Positions 50,727 to 63,395 of a stretch of DNA of 64,000 nt are shown here, piece by piece; the stretch's first letter is position 1, and each line of letters begins with the position of its first letter. Where the stretch lies: NCBI GenBank assembly GCA_944990035.1, contig CALYLX010000154.1:62001-126000 (forward strand), in the 5' to 3' direction. Below the pieces are notes generated by a model. It was not told where the DNA came from. It saw only the letters and a program-made list of their open reading frames with translations, and made no database searches. The translations under genes were made by a program, and so were the position numbers. The DNA comes from Clitopilus passeckerianus (lineage: Eukaryota; Basidiomycota; Agaricomycetes; Agaricales; Entolomataceae).

Positions 50727-52081
50727 CTAGGTGGTGATAGGACTGGCAGCAATCGTGGTTGATCCTTCTGGAGGCGAATCTGATATTGAGGCCATATACA
50801 CAGTGTCCACCATGGATTTCTGTGCGTCAAGTAAGACGATTACCAGCGCTGGATATATGCCCTGCGTATTTCCATCAGAGGGCTAATAAGTCTGAAGAAA
50901 GGAACACGCACACTGAAGCAGTAAACCAGAGCTTGAACTGCATCGACTACAATGAGTGAGGTCAAATCCGAGGGGATGGTCCCATTATCTAGTAGGTGTT
51001 GAAGTATGAATGATACGAGCTAGAAACACGGGAATTAGATCCTCTGTGGACCAGATAATATGTGGGTTCTGACCTGCAGAATGCAGAAAATAGCGCCGGT
51101 TTCCACCAGCAAAGCCAGGATTTTCTGAGAACGTGAATGGATTCTGACATCAACAAAGAGACGCCTTTGTCGCCTAAGGTATATGATTTAGATGCAAGGC
51201 CTAGAGGATTCCATTCCGCAAGTTGCAAGCGTACCATAGCTGGAATAAAATTGCCAGTGTCGCCGCTGCGTTCGTCGCTAATGTTAAATAGTTGCTGGCC
51301 TCATTAAGATGATCCATCAGCGGTACCAAGCCTGCCCTCCAGTTATACCACCTCTGGTAGTTTGAAACAAGGCAAAGAAAGGCCAGTCCGGTTGCTAGTT
51401 GAATATATTAGTTTATTGACGGGAAATGTTGGATGAATAATACCAATGTAACCTAGCCATAGCATAATCAGGACGCCGACAACCCATTTTTTGTTGTAGA
51501 AGAGTACAGAAGCCCTCCAGATCACAACTGCATCACTGAGGCCGACCTTTTTGCTCAATAAGCTAGAGGCCTCTCTACACGGGAATAAATGTTTAAATAC
51601 TCACAAGGAATATCTCTGACCAATCACTCCCAAGATTCACGGGGAAAAGGTGCTTATCGCCGAGAGTGGAGACGCTCGAAACAGTGGCGCCAGTCTTGCT
51701 GAGTAGCAGGGGTAATGCTAACTGGCCAGCACCAGCACCAATGAAGTTACCAACATGTACGGTAGCGGCTAAGAAGCATGCTATGATCGCTGTGAGGGTG
51801 ACCTTGGCAGCGCGAGATCCGAGATTCCGGGCACTAATTGTGGAAGCCATGTCAGAACAGAAAGGTGCATGTCATTTGGTCAGAAGGGGCCATACCAGAC
51901 CACGTTCGTAGCATAGACAAAGATGGGTATTGACATGCCTAGAAAATCATTGAACAACCCGGCAGCAGAAGGAGGTCAGTCGCTCACCATAGCCGATTGT
52001 GTAAACGATTGAGTTGAAGACATAGATGGGGATCGCGAATGAACCGACCTCACCAAGAAACTCCACTTCGTCGTCTTGCAT
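50727..52081 (-). CDS. seven-transmembrane protein of unknown function
   Basis: A 331-residue integral membrane protein of a large agaricomycete family with a 7-TM layout and no known role. Exons: 52081-51988, 51938-51896, 51833-51605, 51570-51444, 51394-51235, 51173-51074, 51019-50912, 50861-50727. Hydrophobic segments lie near residues 14-30, 33-46, 56-75, 139-160, 185-205, 220-240 and 270-285. Family-like motifs are SDAVVIWRASVLFYNKKW after the third segment, RSQKILALLVETGAIFCIL and SGIYPALVIVLLDAQKS before the Ser/Thr-rich tail. Exon 4 starts after an unusual GAGAG acceptor; the neater acceptor eight bases on breaks the frame. A sensory or receptor role is only a guess from topology. Confidence 0.75.
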
Positions 52082-52683
52082 AGCACTTGTATACCCGAAA
52101 CCTCTGCTCAGAATTGAAGCCTCGAGCCCAGCAGGGATCCAAACTCATCAGAGGCACGAGGTTTATATACCAACAGCGCGGTTAAGGGAGCTGGAGTGAA
52201 CGATCATAGAGCCACAGACAGGCTTTAATTTTAGCGACAGGTATTTCAATTCAAAAGCTGTGCCACTTGCGCCATACCAGGCATTGTTTGGAGTTCGAAG
52301 CATCATTGTAAGATGAGCGCTGATGCACCAATGAGTGCGGGAAGATACCGGTGATCGGTCACTTGCAATCTACTTGATAAGCTTCCAACGTCGCCTGGTA
52401 CGGAGGGAAACCCTCCAATTGGGATCGACCAAACTGCGGCAATCCCCATGTAAGGCGAATCTGTTCCCGGAGTTTACTCCAGCAAAAATGATCCTAGACA
52501 CATACACATGTTGGATATAACGGGGCACTTGCCTCCGTAAGGAGGGGCATGGAAAATTGCATCGAAGTTGAGTTCCAGGATAACGAAGGTCGTGATCTCA
52601 TGGTATGATCCCAAATGGTTCCAGAATAAAGTTTATTCAGTGTGTATATTCGAACTTGATGAACGAACTTGGGCGAGTTTCTT
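52082..52683. other. intergenic, no gene seen
   Basis: Spacer between the 7-TM gene's start and the end of the first P450. Only short open frames are present. Confidence 0.5.
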
Positions 52684-54808
52684 TTACCAATGTCGGGTCT
52701 GCATGATCAACACACGAGCATCATCACTTCGAGGCTTGACACGACAATCGAACGGCACTGGGTGGCTATGGGACAGGGGGATCAGTTAGAATGGCCAGGA
52801 AATTGGCGGAGAGTCACCTACCTGCTCAACCCTGTCGTGAAATCAACCTCTGGAGTGATTTCCTTTCCATCCTCATCGAGAGCTTTCGTGACATTCATTG
52901 TCTTGAGTATGCAAGCAAAGGCCACCCATAAGCTAGCACCAGCAAGATGTCTCCCAGGGCATGCACTGAAAGGCTATATCATTGAGAGAGGTTGATATGA
53001 ATAATTCAAAACACAACTGACCGTCGGCCAAATCCAAAGGCAGGATCCGGGAAGGGTTCTTCGTCGCCATGAGGTTTAGGTAGATATCGCGAAGGATTGA
53101 AATTCCGGGGGCTTTTGTAGATAGTTTCATCCCAGGTCATCCCTCTGAAATCGGTCACTATGGGTCAGTTCCTCAAGTGAATCGCAGGAATCACACGAAC
53201 CTTGTGTTGGCAATAACAAGTGACCCCTTCGGTATATACATACCCTTGTAAATGTCGTCTTCCGTTGATACGTGAGGAACCCCTGCTCGAAGTTGAGATA
53301 TATTACTCTAAGCAAAATAGAGATGGATTTTACCAACCTAAAGGAACTGAAGGGTACCATCTGACCGAACCATTCAGTCTCAGCAAAGAAAGCTAGCCCT
53401 GGTAACTCACCTGAGAACCTCCTGGAATAAAGCTTCGACATAAGGTAACAAGGGCCGGTCGGCAAATTCTGGGAGTCGCCCAGATCCAATAACGCGATCG
53501 AGTTCCTCTTGTGCTTTCTGCTGGCATTCCGGGTGCAGCATCATGGCGAAGAAGAACCATGCCAGCATGGAAGACGTCTAATGTCGTGCCAGTTTGAGGT
53601 GTGTGTTTTCGCCTATTTGAGCTTACTCACCGTATCAGCACCGGCGCAGAACATGGTCGCAGCGGCTCCCTTAATATCCTTCATGGTGATCTGATAGGCC
53701 TCTCCTTCCCGTTGAAGGTTTTCGAGATGATGGCTCAGGAAGGATGGTCTGGCCTTTCCTTCTGCCTAATGGTAAACGCGTTAACATAACGGCGGTGTAG
53801 TTTTCAGTGATGGCAATGACATACCATCTCTTTTTGTACGCGCTCAAAAGGCACGTTGTGAAGAGCATCTATGTGCTTTTTCACCTCTCGAGCAAAATAT
53901 CCGTAATATGTTCCGGGGAACCACGATGGGAAGTGCCTTACTTCAATGCGGTCAGAGGTGGTGTGTCGAGTGTGGAAGTCAAAAACGACTCACATATTGG
54001 AAAGAAATCAACGAAAGTGCTACCTGGAGGGCCAGCGTTCGAGAGAGCGTAGTTTGCCCCATCCGCTATCCGAATGTATGGGTCATCGCCTGAGGTGATG
54101 TTATAGCCAGATGCGATATTCATGATGATTGCTGTGGAAAACCTGTAAGGAAAGGTCAATGAAGTTCGGGTTCAGGTCCTGAGGCTAAAACCTAGAAGTA
54201 TACCTTTGGATATGGTGGTCGCGATTTTGGTCATCGTGAAGGAGATTCTGAAGCAGGATCCGTGCCTCTGTTGACTGAATCGGCTGATAATCGATTATTT
54301 TCAACGGGTTGAGGTAGTCGTGTAGCATTCGTCTGTGCCTCTGAAATAGTTTGCCATATCCAGTGAATGTGAGAGTCTGGATCCAGCCCATCCTATGTTC
54401 GTTGTTAGAGTCGAGGGCCGCAAGTCATCCATGTCAACAACTCACATTTCGAAAATAACAAAGCGTGGCCGGTTGCTGTAGATAGCACCTCTCTTCTCCA
54501 GAAGCTCGTTGGCTGCTTCAAAGCTATTGAGGACTATGACGGGTCTTAGCAAAGTCTTGAGGTAGATAACATCCCCTGGAAGATACTATTATGAGCTTTT
54601 CCCCGCCGAATAACCAAACCGCACCATATATCTTGCCCCATTCATGAAAGAGTAGCTCCTGCTTCTGGGGTGGCAGCAGCCTCAGATGCCCGAAGATTGG
54701 CTCGGCGGGAGGTCCGGGAGGTAGTGGAGGATGTTGCTTGCGGATGCGCCTGGCGATATAAAGCAGACAGCAACTTGCAAGCGCTACGTATAGAGATTTC
54801 CCGCTCAT
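52684..54808 (-). CDS. cytochrome P450, array copy 1
   Basis: A 507-residue microsomal monooxygenase of the basidiomycete CYP64-like (O-methylsterigmatocystin oxidoreductase-like) type. Exons: 54808-54625, 54575-54446, 54392-54204, 54142-53994, 53940-53825, 53765-53631, 53577-53411, 53360-53338, 53282-53201, 53144-53022, 52965-52822, 52765-52684. N-terminal anchor about residues 5-20, then the hinge PPLPPGPPAEPIFGH. I-helix AGADTTSSM, K-helix EVLRWYP, PERF-type FNPSRYL and heme loop FGFGRRACPGRHLA are all intact. In the first beta-sheet the other copies read YLRFPG or YLKFPG, but this one reads YLKTLL. The substrate is unknown. It is closest to the other three array members and ends with VLIMQTRHW. 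Confidence 0.92.
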
Positions 54809-55815
54809 GGCTAGGAAAGACCCAGAACCTTCCGTGCCCTACATTTGTATCCATCATGTTGCAGGGCCATAACGTTAGATCGTCAGGCGTGGGAAGGTTT
54901 TAATCACTCGAATCGGAACGATGGTTTCCAAGAAAATGAGTGGGTCCTCTGTTCGCCCAGGCGGCGAGTCAGTCTAAGTATTGGCATCCTGAGAAAGAAT
55001 AGAACTTTACTCACTGTGACCTGCGCGACCATACAATAGATCATATCTTCCCATTTTCATGATATCTATGGATGGCCAGTAGGCTGGGCAGCCTTGCACA
55101 ACATGCAGCCAGTATGAACCTTGTCGAGAACAAACAACGGATGTTGGACCAATCGGGGATAGACATGCCCTCCATGTTCGGCTGTAAGGGTATCCTTGGC
55201 CTCACGTTCTTGAGTATCAAGACGTCTGTACACAGAGTGAATGGCCATTTGGCGGCGGCTCAGAACGACAGTGAGATCGATGGAGGTGGCGGAGATGCAG
55301 GACGAACTCATCACGACCGCGGTGCGGCGGTGCCTGGCCTATTCATTACTTGACGAAGGTGGGAATTGACTGGGTATCCATCGCGAACCAGGCATCATTT
55401 GGGGTATATGCCCTGCATAGATGAACGAGATTGAGACGAGGGAGATGAGAAACCAATTGCTCTGAACTTGAGGCAAACTCGATTGGTTGGGCCAATGTCG
55501 TTCAACGCGGGCAGCTGTCAGGCCCTTCCTGCACCTCTATGGACGTAGAGCTGCGGTATCCTTGATCGTCTCGCCTTTCGCAGACTGTTGTGCACTCTGC
55601 ATACTGGACGAGTTTTACTCGACCGAAGGGCGCTTCAAGGAACATGACCACCCACTTTCAAGTTGCATGCAAAAAAGGCCATACACGACGCACCTCACAA
55701 CCAAACAACGCGTCAACAAAGAATGACCCGAAATAGGCCTCAGACTCATATTCTTTCAGCTTTTGGCCTGTGAACGCCAGGCAGGCAATAGAGAGCCGAA
55801 GGATATACATGCTAT
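54809..55815. other. 1.0 kb spacer between P450 genes
   Basis: No gene, repeat or motif recognised; promoter side of P450 copy 1. Confidence 0.5.
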
Positions 55816-57938
55816 CTACTGGCAATCCCATGTGGAGGCTTGATTAATGAGACTGATGGCTACCTCCGTTCGCGGCTTGATAACACAGGGGAAAGGAACA
55901 GGATGACTGCGGTCGGGGCCGCGAATGAGTTGAAGGGTTCTGTATTCACATTTAAAACGCTCACCTGGTAATACCAGAGGTAAATTCAGACTTCGGAGTG
56001 ATTTCTTCCCCATTTTGGTCGAAAGTTTTCGAGATGTCCATGGTAGCAAGAATTGTAGTTAACGCGATCCAGATGCTTGCATCGGCCAGATGTCTCCCTG
56101 GACAGATTCTGCAGTTCGAAGCTCGTCAGATCCTATTACAGGTAATATAGGGTACCCCCATACCGTCTGCCAAACCCAAATGCTGACATTGGGAACGGCT
56201 CGTTGTTCCCTTGGGGCCTCGGAAGATATCTCAGAGGATTGAATTGCATGGGATGGGCATAAACGCGTTCATCCCATGTCATTCCCCTGTCAAGCAAGTC
56301 AGCTACTGGAAAGTTATCACTACTGGTGAAGGTTAACCTCGTATTTGGTATTATGAGTGAACCTTTCGGGATGTACATCCCTCTGTAGACATCGTCCTCA
56401 GAGGAACGATGAGGGATGCCTGGTAGCAGAACGCCACTGTGTAAGCATGCTTCCTTAATGTAGAGTTATTTAGCTACCCAACGGAACGGCAGGATACCAT
56501 CTTAGAATTAGAATACGATGTCAGTAAACCAATGGCCAAGACGTGAGAGGAAGCTGTACCTGAGAATCTCTTGGTAAACCCCTTCAACATACGGAAGCGA
56601 GGCACGGTCGCTGAACTCGGGCAGTCGAGTGGTACCCACCACCTCGTCTATCTCTTCCTGAGCCTTTTTCTGCACTTCCGGATGTAAAATCATAGAGAAA
56701 AAGAGGTAAGATAAGGTTGTTGCAGTCTATATGTCCCCATCCTTAGCGTAGCAAACGGAGCATGGAACGTGGATACTTACAGTCTCTGCTCCGGCACAGT
56801 ACATCACGCCGGCTGCGCCTCTGATATCGACGAGAGGAAATTTGTAATCTTCACCCTCACGGTTGTAGTTTTCGAGGTGCTGGGAGACGAAGGAAGGCCT
56901 GGCAAGTCCTGCAGCCTGAAAAACATCAGGAATAGAGATTAGGTCAGCCAAACCAGCACGTACCATATCTCTCTTTACCCTCTCAAAAGGAACGTCATGC
57001 ATATCGTCAATATATTTCCTGTTTTCCCGGGCAAATCTTGCATAGTAAGCGCCTGGGAACCAACTTGGAAAGTGTTGCACTGCAAGACTTCAGCAAGACG
57101 ACCCTATGAGGAGCGAGTCTGCTCACAGAACGGCAGGAAATCAACAGGCGTGCTACCTGGAGGGCCGCAATTGCTTATCGCGTTATTTACGCCCGTGGTG
57201 ATCCTCAGGAATTCATCTTGGTCGCTTTCTATTCCGTATCCATAGGCGACATTCAGAATGATCGAGGTTGAGAATCTGCGGAAACTCATGGGCATTCGAA
57301 GATAGAAGATACTGGTATGGAGCGCACCGACCTGATAAGATGATCTTCACGGTTATCTGGGTGCTGAAGCAGGTTCTTCAGAAGTATATGGGCTTCTCTC
57401 TCCTGGATGTGCTGGTAGTTGGTGATCTTCCTCGTGTTAAGGTGATCTTGCAACAGGCGTCGATGAGTCTGGAAGATCTTCCCGTAACCCGTGAACGTGA
57501 GTGTTCGTATCCATCCCATTCTTTAGAATAATCTCCGCATTAGGATTGGTCGACCAAGGGATAGAGATTACTCACAACTCAAGAATTACAAACTTCGGTC
57601 GATCGCTGTATATCGCACCTCGCTTTTCGAGTAAATCATTCGCAGCCTCGGCACTGTTGAGAACGATCACATTGCTTCCAGGAAACCTGAGATACATTAC
57701 GTCGCCTAGAAAGCTGATGAGCAGTCAGAAAACCATGTCAAGAATAAAGCATACCGTACACCTTCCCTAACTCATAAAACGATACTTCTTGCTTCTCAGG
57801 TGGGATCAAGCGAGCATGGCCAAACAGAGGGTGTGCAGGTGGGCTTGGCGGAAGCGGAGGATTCTTGCTGCGTTTTGTTCTTATGAGCCAAACGACCCCG
57901 CAGATTAGAACGCTGAGACACAGAGTGTTCCTGCTCAT
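55816..57938 (-). CDS. cytochrome P450, array copy 2
   Basis: A 510-residue paralogue of its neighbours with the same 12-exon layout: 57938-57755, 57705-57576, 57520-57332, 57275-57127, 57079-56964, 56915-56781, 56726-56560, 56500-56478, 56419-56338, 56286-56164, 56108-55965, 55906-55816. Membrane anchor about residues 5-20, hinge PPLPPSPPAHPLFGH, I-helix AGAETTATTLS, K-helix EILRWYP, FNPLRYL and heme loop FGFGRRICPGRHLA are present, so it should bind heme and oxygen normally. An upstream in-frame ATG at 58094 would add 52 residues and bury the anchor, so 57938 is preferred. Reaction unknown. Confidence 0.92.
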
Positions 57939-58422
57939 GCTATGCAATCCGAGGCGGGAAGTAGGTGAGTTCACCAGCCATCTCTTTATCGTTGCATGAA
58001 TTGCATCCAGGTCTGAAGAAAATCTTTTTGACGGGTGACAGGCAGAAATGATCTTGGAAGTGTCACCTTGGTCAAATGACTGTGGGTGCAGCATTCCAAG
58101 AACATAAAGTAGCCAAGCAGAGGGGTAGAGGTGGGGTCATGAGCATCCATGCCGTTATCAGGAACCTTCATATTGTTTCGATCAAAATCAAAACAACTTC
58201 ATATCGGATTTCCCGAAGGAAGTCGATTCTCTTCTATCGGTTGCAGAGAGCGTTCTTCCAATGTCAGTTGATCCCAACCTGCTGATACTCGACCTTCGAA
58301 GCTGAAAATTTCGCCGCGGAACACTGGCACATGGCAAGGAGTCTGGCGCTTGTATTCTGACATTCGTTACTACAATGTTACAGGTAATTGTGACGATGCG
58401 AGGGAAAGGGTACCTCCGTGGT
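57939..58422. other. spacer between P450 genes
   Basis: No gene or motif recognised; promoter side of P450 copy 2. Confidence 0.5.
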
Positions 58423-60548
58423 TCAGTTGTCCTCCCATGTCGGAGCCTCATGTATGAGATCGAGAGTCGCTTTATTTCGAGGCCTGATCTGACAGCGGAA
58501 AGGGACAGGGTGACTATGGAGATATTTTAGCCACAAAGGTGGATTATGTCACACAAAGGAACTGACCTCGTAAGGCCCGACGTGAACTCATACGTTGGTG
58601 AAATCTCCAGGCCATCGGCGCCAAGTGGTTTGGAAATCTCCAACGTTGCAAGAATCCTGGCTAGTGCCACCCAAATGCTTCCACTGGCCAAATGCCGTCC
58701 CGGGCAAATTCTGAGGCGCCATGATTGAACTGTCAATTTTACTCAAGTTAGATAATCGAACGAACCTCCGTCCAAATCCAAATATGAAATCTGGGTGTGG
58801 CTCGTTATTTCCCTCCGGCTCGGGCAAATATCGGGCAGGGTTGAATCGAGCGGGTTCTGCATATCTGCGCTCGTCCTGGGTCATCGCTCTATCAGGGCTG
58901 ATTAGCTACGTTGATAGTGATGGTCTTCATAGAAGTTTACTTGATGTTGGCGATCATCACACTGCCTTTGGGGATGAACATTCCGTTGTAGACGTCGTCC
59001 TCGCCGGAACGGTGAGGGATTCCTGTTTGCCACCGGTAAGTTAAATCTCACTAAAATCATGAAGAAAATGACTTCAACCTACCCAATGGAGACACAGGAT
59101 ACCACCTCAACCAATATGTTAGCAGACATCCCAAAATAATACAAGGGAGAAGGGTACATACCTCAAAATCTCCTGGTAAATACCTTCGACATAAGGCAAC
59201 GAAGCACGATCACGGAAATCCGGGAGGCGGCCATTCCCAACGACTGTATCAATCTCCTGCTGGGCTCGCCTTTGACAATCGGGGAAGAGCAACATTGTGA
59301 AGAAAAGGTACGTCAACGTGCTTGCGGTCTGTCGCGGAGTTATGAAACCAGCGCCAAGGTTGAAAGTATAAAGCTTACAGTTTCGCCTCCGGCAGCGTAT
59401 GCCACTCCAGCAGCACGTTGTATATTGAAATCGGATTGTCGGCCCTCAGATTTCTCGAGGTGATGTGCCACAAGACTAGGTCTGGCAACTCCTGCGGCCT
59501 GGGATCACAATGTCAGGTTAAAAGTAAGAAGACTTGGAAGTAATTGCTCACCATCTCCTTCTGTACGCGTTCGAACGGAGCCTCATGAAGGGCGTCAATA
59601 TATTTCCTATATTTCCGTGCATGATCTGCATAGTAGGTCCCGGGAAACCAGCTAGGTAAGAATCTCACTGTAAAGCGGGTTACGACAACGTCCAGTTGGG
59701 CGAAGGGACGACGACCAACATATAGGAATAACATCCACAGGGGTATTGCCTGGGGGACCACAATTGCCCATGGCGTGGTTGACTCCGGCGGTTATTTTCA
59801 GGTATTCGTCGTTATCCGACTTAACTTGATGTCCGTACACAATATTCAGGATTATGGATGCCGAAAATCTGATGAGCGACGTGATCAGTATCACAATGCA
59901 ATGACAATATCCAATCGATCGAATTCACCGTTCTAACCACTTCGTGAGATTGTCTGGATCGTGAACCAGATTCTTCAACAAAATGTTGGCCTCTGTGCCC
60001 TCTGTGTGTTGATGATTTACCACCCGCCGAGAATTCAGATAATCTTGCAAAATTCTTCGCTGTTTTCGGAAAAGGTCACCATAGTCTGAAGTAAAGAGGG
60101 ATCCGGCCCAGCCCATTCTGAATTACGAGTCAAACAGGTTACAGAAAATGCGTGGCAGAAAAGCTACGAACAGCTCGAAAGCAGTGAACTTAGGTCTTCC
60201 GCTGTATATGGCACTCCTTCGCTCCAGGAGATCATTGGCAGCCTCGAGGGTATTGAGGACAACAACGCCTTGCCCGGGAAACTTTAGGTACAAGACATCA
60301 CCTAAGAAGTTGTATTAAGCTTAGATAAAATTGTGAGAACCATCGACGCCAGTGTGATACTGACCATATACTTTAGACCACTCGATGAATAGATCCTCCT
60401 GCTTTTCGGAAGGTACTAGCCGTGCATGCCCAATAATAGGCTCTGTTGGAGGGCCAGGAGGTAAAGAAGGATGCCTCTTGCGCCTTGATTCGATGATCCA
60501 TGTAAGTCCTCCAGCTGCAAGAAGGATCACCAGGGTACGAGTCGCCAT
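58423..60548 (-). CDS. cytochrome P450, array copy 3
   Basis: A 505-residue array member. Exons: 60548-60365, 60301-60172, 60117-59929, 59868-59720, 59667-59552, 59498-59379, 59328-59162, 59105-59083, 59022-58941, 58888-58766, 58710-58567, 58513-58423. The anchor (TLVILLAAGGLTWII), hinge PSLPPGPPTEPIIGH, I-helix AGGETTASTL, K-helix EILRWYP, FNPARYL and heme loop FGFGRRICPGRHLA are intact. Exon 6 is 15 bases shorter than in the three sisters, removing five residues before the I-helix in the F-G loop region, where substrates enter. The donor for exon 9 gives Lys where the sisters have Arg before AMT/GMT. Reaction unknown. Confidence 0.92.
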
Positions 60549-61306
60549 GCGGGAGCAGATGGTTGAGAGTTTACAGGAATGGGTTGAGGGAACTGATTTT
60601 AAGTAGTTGGATTCATTCTACGTTTCAAAGGTAGCATAAATATTTCCCTGCAACATCCGGCCTGTCTCTGTCATCGCTTGTGGCGGAATTGGTCAAATGA
60701 TGAGTGCCGTGACAATTGTCATTAGGCGTTCGATTGATTTTGACTTTTGGAGAGGCGTTTTAGCCGAGATACCTGAGAGCTTGGCGGAGTTGTTGATGAG
60801 CCTAATCAGTAGCTGAACGCGAGATACTCGGTTTCTTTGCAACCGCACGAAGGAAGAACTCCCCAAGGATGTTGCCATGCATTGTGATGGAGGGACAGAA
60901 GGAAATTCCGGCGTGGGAATATTGATCAACCTCAGCATCCTGGTTCTTCAGGCCTGCTCTCTCAGCTTTTCTGACAGTATCGTCCAACCATACATATATC
61001 AGCCATCTTATTTATCGTAGAGGAGTGTAGATTTTGAGGAAAAGTCAAGTCAATGAAAAGCCAGGCGATCCCAAAACAAGGAAAGATGGCAGCAGAGACG
61101 TAGCGACAGCTCGACACACAGGGTCCCTTATTCGTCAAGGCAAACAGCCCCATAATTGACAGGAGAGGTCGTGTGACGGTGGAAAGCTTGAATTGATTCC
61201 GTGATGTTCGGTCCTTTTGAAATGGTAGACAACAAAAAAGTGATAAGAATCGAAGTACAACTTCATGGAATTCCTTATGCTCGGGAGAGGGCTACGTTTC
61301 CCGCAC
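60549..61306. other. spacer between P450 genes
   Basis: No gene or motif recognised; promoter side of P450 copy 3. Confidence 0.5.
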
Positions 61307-63395
61307 TTATTCACCATCCCACAGCGGAGCTTGCTTCGCCAGATTATATGCTCCTTCGTTTCTGGGCTTGATAACGCACGGAAATGGGGCAGGATGACTG
61401 TGTGCGATTACCAATTGATCAGACGTTTAGCTACGAAGAGATCCATATCGGACTTGCCTGGTCATGCCAGAGATGAATTTTGACGAAGGTGTAATTTCGT
61501 TACCGTCTGCGTCAATAGCTTTTGAAATCTTGAAAGTAGCGAGTATACTTGCTATAGCAAGCCACAAACTCGACTCGGCTAGATACCGTCCTGGACAGAC
61601 GCTGTGAGGGCATATGTCACTATCCGCCATCCAGATAAGGTGTAGAATCTTACCGCCTTCCAAAACCAAATGCAGCGATCGGGAAGGGTTCATCTCTTCC
61701 TTCCGGAGCAGGCAGGTATCGTGTCGGATCGAATGTGAACGGGTCTGTATACACCTTCTCATCAAGGGACATTCCCCTTGTATACACTCAGGACCCGTCT
61801 GATCATCATGGACGATAGAGCTCACCTGGCGTTTGCAATGACCATCGAACCCTTTGGGATGTACATGTCCCTGCATACATCATCCTCAGTAGTGAGATGA
61901 GGTATTCCTGTTCTCGAGTTCAACGGGGAAGACTAAGGCCAATATCAAAGAGGGCTTACCCATTGGCACGACAGGATAGCATCGCAGAATTTCTTGGTAA
62001 ATCGCTTCAATATATGGCAGTTCCTTTCTATCTTCAAAGGTGGGGAGACGCCTGGTGCCAACCACATCATCAATCTGCTTCTGAGCGCGTTGTTGCACCT
62101 CCGGGTACAGCGTCATCGAGTAGAGGAAGCTGCCTAGGGCACTTGACGTCTCCACAACTAATTAGCCTAGATGAACAAGGTTGGACCCACGGTACACTCA
62201 CCGTCTCTACACCAGCAGCATACATGGTGCTTGCAGCACCTTTGATGTCTTCCATCGAATACTTGTAGTTGGCACCTTCCTGGTCCATTCCTTCTAGATG
62301 GGAGGAAAGGAACGAGGGCTTGGCTTCTCCTGCAGCCTATGAGTGGCAAATTGAAGTCGACTGACTGTCCGGCTCCATTCCTCAAGGACTTACCATAGAT
62401 TCCTGGACTAGCTTGAGGGGATAGTCGCGTATAGTATCAGTATACTTCTTGTGTTCGCGGGCGAAAGTAGCATAGTGTGTCCCAGGGAACCAGCTTGGCA
62501 TATATTTGACTAAACGCCCGGTCATGGTTTGGCTGTTGCATTTCTGCGAGAATAGTCTAAAATAACATACGGAAAGGGAGCAGGTCGACAGGAGTCGCCC
62601 CGGGAGAGCCGCCGTTGGCTAGGGCATGTTTAACGTCATTCGTTATCTTCAGATATTCGTCGTCGTCGGATTCAATCCGGAAGCCATATGCAACATTGAC
62701 GATGATTGATGTTGTAAATCTATGCGAGGGATATGTGTCAAGCTCATAAGATGCGAGTAGAGCCCAAAGACGTACCTTTCAACATGCTTTTCCCAACTTG
62801 ATGGGTCGTGAAGAATGTTCTGGAGAAGGACATTGCTTTCTGCCGTCATGATATGTTCATAGTTCTTTATCTTGTTCGCGGCGAAGTAGTCTTGAAATAG
62901 GCGGCGGTGAGTTTGAAACGTCTTTCCATATCGAATGAATGTCAGAGAACGCTCCCATCCCATCCTGTAATCCGGAATCCGTGAGCTTGTGAGTTGTGGT
63001 AGGTCCAATCTAGCACCTACAACTCGTAAACAACGAAATCTCCCCTGTCGCTGTATATTGCACCTCGCCTCTCAAGAAGGTCAAAGGCAGCTTCCGTGCT
63101 GTTGAGGACGATCACATTCCTTCCAGGGAATCTGAGGTACACAACGTCGCCTATACTAAGGTTGTGCGTTTGTTGCGAATATCCACAGAATTGGACTAGA
63201 CATACCATATTGCTTTCCTAGTTTGTAGAATACCATGTCCTGATCCTCGGGAGGGATCAACCGGGCATGCCCTAGGAGAAATTCAGCTGGAGGGCTAGGT
63301 GGTAACGGAGGTCTCTTCGTCCGCCGTGAACGGATAACTAAGGCAGTCCCAAGGGCCAGAGCCGCTAGGTAAGGGAGGCTACTTTTCATCGACAT
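61307..63395 (-). CDS. cytochrome P450, array copy 4
   Basis: A 512-residue array member with 11 exons: 63395-63206, 63150-63021, 62964-62776, 62719-62571, 62509-62394, 62336-62202, 62149-61960, 61907-61826, 61776-61654, 61601-61458, 61397-61307. The anchor, hinge PPLPPSPPAEFLLGH, I-helix AGVETTSSALG, K-helix EILRCYP (Cys for the usual Trp), FDPTRYL and heme loop FGFGRRVCPGRYLA are intact. The exons that are separate in copies 1-3 (167 and 23 bases) are fused here into one of 190 bases. The last intron begins with GC (AG|GCAAGT). Start at 63395 or at the in-frame ATG at 63389. Confidence 0.92.

Noticed and set aside
52684..63395. A complete secondary-metabolite cluster around the P450 array
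   Set aside because: No polyketide synthase, peptide synthetase, terpene synthase or pathway regulator is present in the window.
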